Shown piece after piece: positions 58,865 to 64,000 of a stretch of DNA of 64,000 nucleotides (position 1 is the first letter of the stretch; every line of letters begins with the position of its first letter). Source of the stretch: Gymnopus androsaceus JB14 (Eukaryota > Basidiomycota > Agaricomycetes > Agaricales > Omphalotaceae); assembly GCA_009733575.1 (NCBI GenBank), contig ML769504.1, positions 75,687 to 139,686 of the forward strand, read 5' to 3'. Made by a program: the position numbers and the translations under genes. The notes under the pieces were generated by a model. That model saw nothing but the letters and a program-made list of their open reading frames with translations. It ran no database searches and had not been told where the DNA came from.

Positions 58865-61306
58865 ATGATATATGTTCTGCTCTTTTTTCGCCTTTTTTCG
58901 TGCTCATTCTTTCCATCGATGCAGTAAATCCACCAGCTGTAAGCTAATTAGTCTTTGCTACCGGGCTAGCTTCATATTATGGCTTAATGGGCTCATGAAA
59001 AAGTCCACAAACATCCGCAACACGAGTGTTATTGCCCATGGTGAGTCTTACCTCCATCTCATCTCATCCATTCAGACATCTGAATTGAATTCTACAGTGG
59101 TCACGGAAAATCTACCCTTGCCGACTCACTCGTATCAAAAGCTGGTATCATTGCCGCAGGAAAAGCTGGAGCACGCCACATGGATACAAGAGAGGACGAA
59201 AAAGAACGCGGTATTACCATCAAATCGACCGCTATTTCTATGTATTTCCAGATCGATAAGGAAGATGTGGAGTCTATCAAGCAGAAAACCGATGGTATGT
59301 ACCTTGCAAGTCTTGCTTCATGTCGTGAAGAATAATTGATCTCCTCGCAGGGCACGAGTTCTTGATCGACTCTCCAGGCCACATCGACTTCTCATCTAAA
59401 GTCATTGCTGCTCTCCGTGTCACCGCTCTCGTCGTTGTCGACTGCGTCGAAGGTGTTTGCGTACAGACGGAGACTGTCCTGCGTCAAGCTTTGACTGAGC
59501 GTATCAAGCCCGTGGTCATCATCAACAAGGTCGATCGTGCTTTGCTCGAACTCCAGGTCGACCAAAGAGTCCCAGCGCACAATCGAGAGCGTCATTGTCA
59601 CCGTCTCGACATATCATGACCCTGCTCCCAGTGATGTTCAAGTCTCTCCTGACCGAGGTACTGTGCGCGCACTGATGGAAAGCCACTCGAGTCCGCGTTC
59701 AACGCGTTCGTGCTTGATCTGATCTTCAAGATCTTCGACGCCGTCCTACGGCGACTCCATGTTGGGAATGATCGTCATTAACCTTCCTTCTCCGGCCACT
59801 TCCCAGCGATATCGCGTCGAGACCCTTTACGAAGGTCCTATGGACGACGAATCCGCTATTGGGATCCGGGATTGCGACCCCAAAGGACCTCTTGTGGTGT
59901 ACGTTTCGAAGATGGTGCCCACGGTCGATAAGAGTTGTTTCTACGCAGTCGGTCGCGTGTTTTCTAGGACCGTTCGCTCTGGTCAGAAATTCCCTATACA
60001 GGGCCTGAAGTATCTTCCAGACAGTGAAAAAAAGGACGACCTCGTTATCACGACGATCCAGAGAACGGTTCTTATGATGGCTCGGTCCATTGAGCCCATT
60101 GAAGACTGTCCCGCAGGTAATATCGTTGCTCTCGCTGGTATAGACCAGTTCTTGTTGAAGAGCGGTACCCTGACTACCTCGGAGACTGCGTACAATATGA
60201 AGGTCATGCGATTCTCCGTTTCTCCTGTCGTACAGGTCGCTGCTGGAGACAAGAACACCGTTGAACTCCCCAAGCTCATCGAAGGTCTCAAGCGTCTCGC
60301 AAAGCGATCCCTCTGTCCAGGTATTGATTTCAGAAACAGGAGAGCATATCGTGGCTGGCGCTGGTGAACTTGAAGGTACAGTCTTCCAATAGTCCCTCCT
60401 TTTACACCGATCCTGATTCTCCTTGGGCGCAAAGGATCTTCAAGATGACCACGCTGGTGTTCCTCTCAAGATTTCCGACCCCGTTGTTCCTTATCGCGAA
60501 ACTGTCAAGGCCGAATACTCTATCGTCGCGCTTTCGAAATCTCAGAACAAACACCGATGCTTATCGACGAAGAGCTTTCCAAGGCAATCGAGGATGGCAA
60601 GATTAATTCGCGCGATGATCTCAAAGCCCGTGTCCGTGTCCTTGCTGATCAGTTTGGCTGGGACATCACGGATGCTCGAAAGATTTGGTGTTTCGGCCCC
60701 GACACCACTGGTTCGAATATGTTGGATGTCCCCATGGGAATGCAGTACTTGACTCAAATCAAGGATTCGTGTGTCGCGGCTTTCCAGTGCGCGACTAATG
60801 AGGGTGTTCGTGCTGAGGAGAATATGCGCGGTGTGCAGTTCAACCTGGTTGATTTTCCCTGACCCTGCTCTTCCTCTAGTCGATATCCAATGCCCCGAAA
60901 ACGCCATCGGTGGCGTATACAGCTGCTTGAACAAGCGTCGTGGACAGGTCTTCAGCGAAGAGCAGAAACCCGGAACTCCCAGGTTCACGATAAAAGCTTA
61001 ACTCCCTGTCGCCGAATCCTTTGGTTTCAACGGAGACCTCCGATCACATACCGCTGGCCAGGCATTCCCTAGTGTGTGTTGGACCACTGGGAGCTCATGG
61101 CTGGATGTAAGTCTTTTGATCTTCTGACTTCTTCTAGATGGTTGACGAGCACTTTTCAGCACTGCTTGAGAAGCGAAGCAAGAGTGAAGAAATTTTTACG
61201 AAGATTCGTACACGCAAGGGTCTTAAGGTATGTTTTGGTTGATGGTTATTGTCGCCTGTATTTAACATCGCATGTTTGTAGCCTGAAATCCCCTTGACAC
61301 ATACTA
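58865..61306 (+). pseudogene. EF-2 pseudogene, inverted intron-retaining copy
   Basis: Nearly the whole EF-2 gene is present with its introns (for example the GTGAGTCTTACCTCCATCTC intron is kept), so it arose by DNA duplication, not retrotransposition. Lesions include a lost base in the VDHGKS region, a deletion in the TDGALVV segment, a frameshift after LELQVD, two deletions of about 100-200 bp in the 59.62-59.76 kb region, loss of the 115-bp exon bearing the diphthamide loop near 60860, a TAA in the AIKA-LPVAESF region near 61000 and a TAG near 61070. Long stretches remain highly similar ([40 protein letters not shown]). It cannot encode EF-2. Confidence 0.95.
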
Positions 61307-61588
61307 CGACAATCTATGAATCCGTGTTTCCTTCCCCGTTATTGTTGTACCAGGTAATTTTTAGGCTACTGTCCTGTACAATCAAGCAGTAATTACATTG
61401 TGTTCATATCTATCTGTATAACCCTCCTCTTCTGCCAAAGTTTCGCATTGTCATTATATAAAGCCTCTCAAAGTGAAGTCGATGGTTATGTATGTATGTA
61501 CTTGTAACTTGTCTCTGGCTGAGGCGGCTAGGCGCTTAAATACTCAATTGAGCGCTAATCGAATGACTGACTCATCTCACCATCGTCC
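61307..61588. other. Short intergenic region
   Basis: Holds the presumed promoter of the F-box gene; no site recognised. Confidence 0.4.
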
Positions 61589-63360
61589 ATGGGCACCCGC
61601 GGGTATGCCATCTATTACCACAAAGGCTTCTATTTTCTATACTATTACCATTACGATGCCTATCCTGAAGGTCTCGGTGTCAAATTTATGAAGGAAATCC
61701 CTGCAGACCCGGTTGAATTCGAGGAGTATGTTGCTGCAAAAAAAGAGGAGTTAGATGGATTGCTACGAGATCTTGAGAGGAGCCACCGCGATGAATATGA
61801 AGATGATGATGATGAAAAGGACCTGCTTTGTGGACAGGATATGGAAACTATCTGGAAGGAAGAAAACACATCATTCGAAATTTCAAGGAAATGGCCGCGG
61901 GGCGCCGATGCAGCCTACATGTATGAAATCAATCTCGAGCACTATATTTTCTACGTTGATGGAGAACCTTATTTCGACCTTCGAAACATGCCCAACGAGG
62001 AGTTCTTCTGTGCCTATCTCTGTGAGTTCTGCATTTTTTGTAACAAAACTTACATCTTCATTCAGTCTTGCTCTCAACTTGCTCTCTAGACCCTGGCGCT
62101 GGATACGAGCTGCCCTCGAACTCTGAAAAAGCCAGGCATCGCTATAAACTGCCTCCTTCGCCCCCAGTAGCCGCAAATTTGCTCGAGACCTATAAGGGTT
62201 ACAGCACGACATCCAAAGCGAATACGACTCACGAATTGTTGGATCTTCCTCCTGAGATGCGCTCCTCGGAGCTCATACGCATGGAAATCATGCAAGTGTT
62301 TATCGGCGCGTCAATGAAAACCATGAACTACGCAAATTATGGACTAGGAGAAAGAACTACATTGTTTTCTCCCTCGGCAACACCAAGACTTATCCATAGG
62401 GTCCGCACGATGGTTGATTTTTTCACTGGACCGCTGGTCTTCTCCGAAAGTATGCCTCCATTTGGAGATCGTTATCTCCCAGATCGTCCTGCCTTTCAGT
62501 GGATAGATTGGGGACTACTATGTTTGCTCGTTGTTCCGCGTCTGGATGTGGAGGACAACTTGCCTGCTGCAGTCGTCAAACTGGTTGAAGAACTAAAGTC
62601 GCAGATGGCTATCCCCGCGAGTATGACTGCTGCTCATAAGCCAGTTGTCTTCTTTGCAATCATATCATCACTGTACCACATCTCTATTGTCCGCATCGAG
62701 GTCCCTGTGATCACTACCCCACTCACTGGGCCCAACTTTCAGATATCGCACACACCCGCACTCCAATTCCTTCCCTTGCGTGATGCTAAAACACTAGACT
62801 ACCCACCTACACCAGGGATCAAAGCCATCTCACGTCTAGGGCAGATGACTTTCGAGCAGAGTCCCAAATATGATCTCGTCTTGAAGAATGAACGATTTCA
62901 CGAAACTGCTCCTTCCTTGTTGGGAATTGGCTCGCTTCCAACGGAACTATGCTTACAGATCGCGGAGTATCTCCCTCTTTCGCATCTTCAAGCTTTTGCA
63001 ACCCTTTCTCCCCGGTGCGCTCAGGCTGCTGATGTGGAATTTCGATGGGGAGGGGCATGTTTCGAGGCTGTAAAATACGGAGTTCTGAATTCCAGCCGGT
63101 GGCGATCTCAATTCGATGAGAAGAAAGTCATCGGGAGGTTTTGGTATCACTTGGAACCGAATCCAATCTACTCGCGATACTCCCGGGAATTCCAAGCTGT
63201 CGACCAGCATGGCGACAAGGTGGTTGTTAGCCTTAGTCCTGACCACGGCACCAAACCGATTTCAAATGTTACAAAGCCGTCGGATACGGTTCTCAAGTTT
63301 GAGGTGGGCACTGAGTGGTGCGGCCCTCCTCATATTCCTTGGGGTGACTATATTGATTAA
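61589..63360 (+). CDS. F-box protein with conserved fungal N-terminal domain
   Basis: Two exons, 61589-62021 and 62090-63360, join in frame (AYLYPGAGYE) to about 567 codons. The N-terminus MGTRGYAIYYHKGFYFLYYY...YDAYPEGLGVKFMKEIP matches a fungal domain found in proteins that respond to a single bound ligand or partner, but I cannot name it. A charged helix follows (EELDGLLRDLERSHRDEYED). Near residue 430 is an F-box, SLPTELCLQIAEYLPLSHLQ followed by AFATLSPRC, which would recruit a Skp1-cullin ubiquitin ligase. The rest contains WIDWGLLCLLVVPRLDVE and ends PPHIPWGDYID. No frame breaks were seen. It is adjacent to the EF-2 pseudogene, but nothing links their functions. Confidence 0.75.
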
Positions 63361-63754
63361 AGGAGAATCAGAGGGAAAGGTGAGGTGGCAATATATATCT
63401 ACAGTTAATAGTTATCTTATGTTGAATCTTGAATCTTACCAGTGTAACCTTTCGCCGCATGAGCTCACCACTCGGATATGCACTTTCCTGTGGTACATCA
63501 AGAACTTGGATCGTAAAAAAAGTATCTATAACTTGTATAGATCTGCATTACGATGTGTCTTTCCTCCCGAACCTGAGCTGGCAACACTATTCTTCCTGGC
63601 TTCGTACTGGTGGTGGTGCCACTGGTAGAGTTGTTCGTGCAAGTTCCAGATGAATTACATACAATGAAGGTAATACAAATTAATTAATTCTCGAGAGAAA
63701 ACAAAGTTTTTTTAGACAGTCTTCATACATCTTTATTTACAAGCTTGGCTTGTC
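63361..63754. other. Intergenic, downstream of the F-box gene
   Basis: No gene recognised; presumed 3' UTR of the F-box gene and spacer. Confidence 0.4.
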
Positions 63755-64000
63755 TCAGTTCTCCTTGACAAACCAAAGATAAGTAGTATATCCTGAATTA
63801 TGAACATTTCCTTCTCCATCATCATCAATGTTGAGTGGAGAGTTGGGAGGGTAGTTCTCCTGAGTTGTTTTGAACCAAAGGAGTATAATTCATCATACAT
63901 GTTGGCTTTGACAAAGATCAACTGAGTGTTTCAGGCTTTGGACCAAATGGTAGAGACCCAATGATAGGGTAGGTTAGCGTTTACTGTCCCATTTTGAGCA
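63755..64000 (-). CDS. Possible 3' end of a gene running off the right edge
   Basis: A minus-strand frame encodes FKTTQENYPPNSPLNIDDDG, then EGNVHNSGYTTYLWFVKEN before a TGA. This looks like a real C-terminus with a repeated LWF-type aromatic pattern, but an in-frame TGA lies just upstream (near 63890) and no acceptor site explains it. The alternative frame through the same region (63733-63921) is less protein-like. The family is unknown and the 5' part is outside the window. Confidence 0.3.

Overview
The window is nuclear DNA of a filamentous basidiomycete, most likely a mushroom-forming Agaricomycete. Its genes carry many short (about 45-70 bp) GT-AG introns. It encodes a mushroom-type tyrosinase, an EF-2 with nine exons, a NACHT-ankyrin NLR, a DUF6698-like protein and a Plavaka-family transposase, several of which are typical of Agaricomycetes. 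I did not try to name a species. No bacterial, organellar or CRISPR features were seen.

Layout from left to right. 0-5.7 kb: a 150-bp tandem repeat, a perfect 16-bp hairpin, a weak hypothetical gene and an apparently intact tyrosinase gene (+). 5.7-10.45 kb: a dense nest of non-autonomous DNA transposons. It holds a 508-bp fold-back element, a hAT MITE with a perfect 8-bp target duplication nested in an 808-bp inverted-repeat element, two adjacent hAT-like elements sharing termini, and a third inverted-repeat element nested in the second of these. 11.0-14.0 kb: the functional EF-2 gene (-). 14.8-20.35 kb: a degraded tyrosine-recombinase retrotransposon (Ngaro/DIRS type, -) with gag-like, RT-RNaseH and recombinase parts. 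20.4-29.9 kb: gene-poor DNA with a permuted repeat, a tRNA-Val(AAC) gene and a conserved ORF-bearing repeat. 30.1-32.9 kb: a broken multi-pass membrane gene and a 2OG-oxygenase pseudogene split by a MITE. 33-36 kb: unexplained decayed DNA and a third copy of the tRNA-Val-associated repeat.

36.1-40.9 kb: a NACHT-ankyrin NLR (-) with homogenised ankyrin repeats and several frame breaks. 41.3-44.1 kb: another MITE, then the inverted partner of the 24.7-26.5 kb tRNA-Val segment. 44.4-49.9 kb: three + strand genes, namely an MLKL-like four-helix-bundle pseudokinase, a seven-TM membrane protein with a MITE inside one intron, and a 2OG-Fe(II) oxygenase. 49.89-58.22 kb: an 8.3-kb Plavaka (CACTA-like) transposon with matching 16-bp termini, a 2-bp target duplication and three genes. 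58.9-61.3 kb: an inverted, intron-retaining EF-2 pseudogene lacking the exon that carries the diphthamide loop. 61.6-63.4 kb: an F-box protein gene. 63.7-64 kb: possibly the 3' end of another gene.

Two themes stand out. First, a transposon family ending in CATCAG...CTGATG with 2-bp target duplications includes one autonomous Plavaka element carrying two passenger genes. Three or four short elements elsewhere in the window share those ends: one in an intron, one in a pseudogene with an empty paralogous site, and one that is a giant fold-back. Second, a possible cell-death/recognition neighbourhood places an NLR within 4 kb of an MLKL-like pseudokinase.
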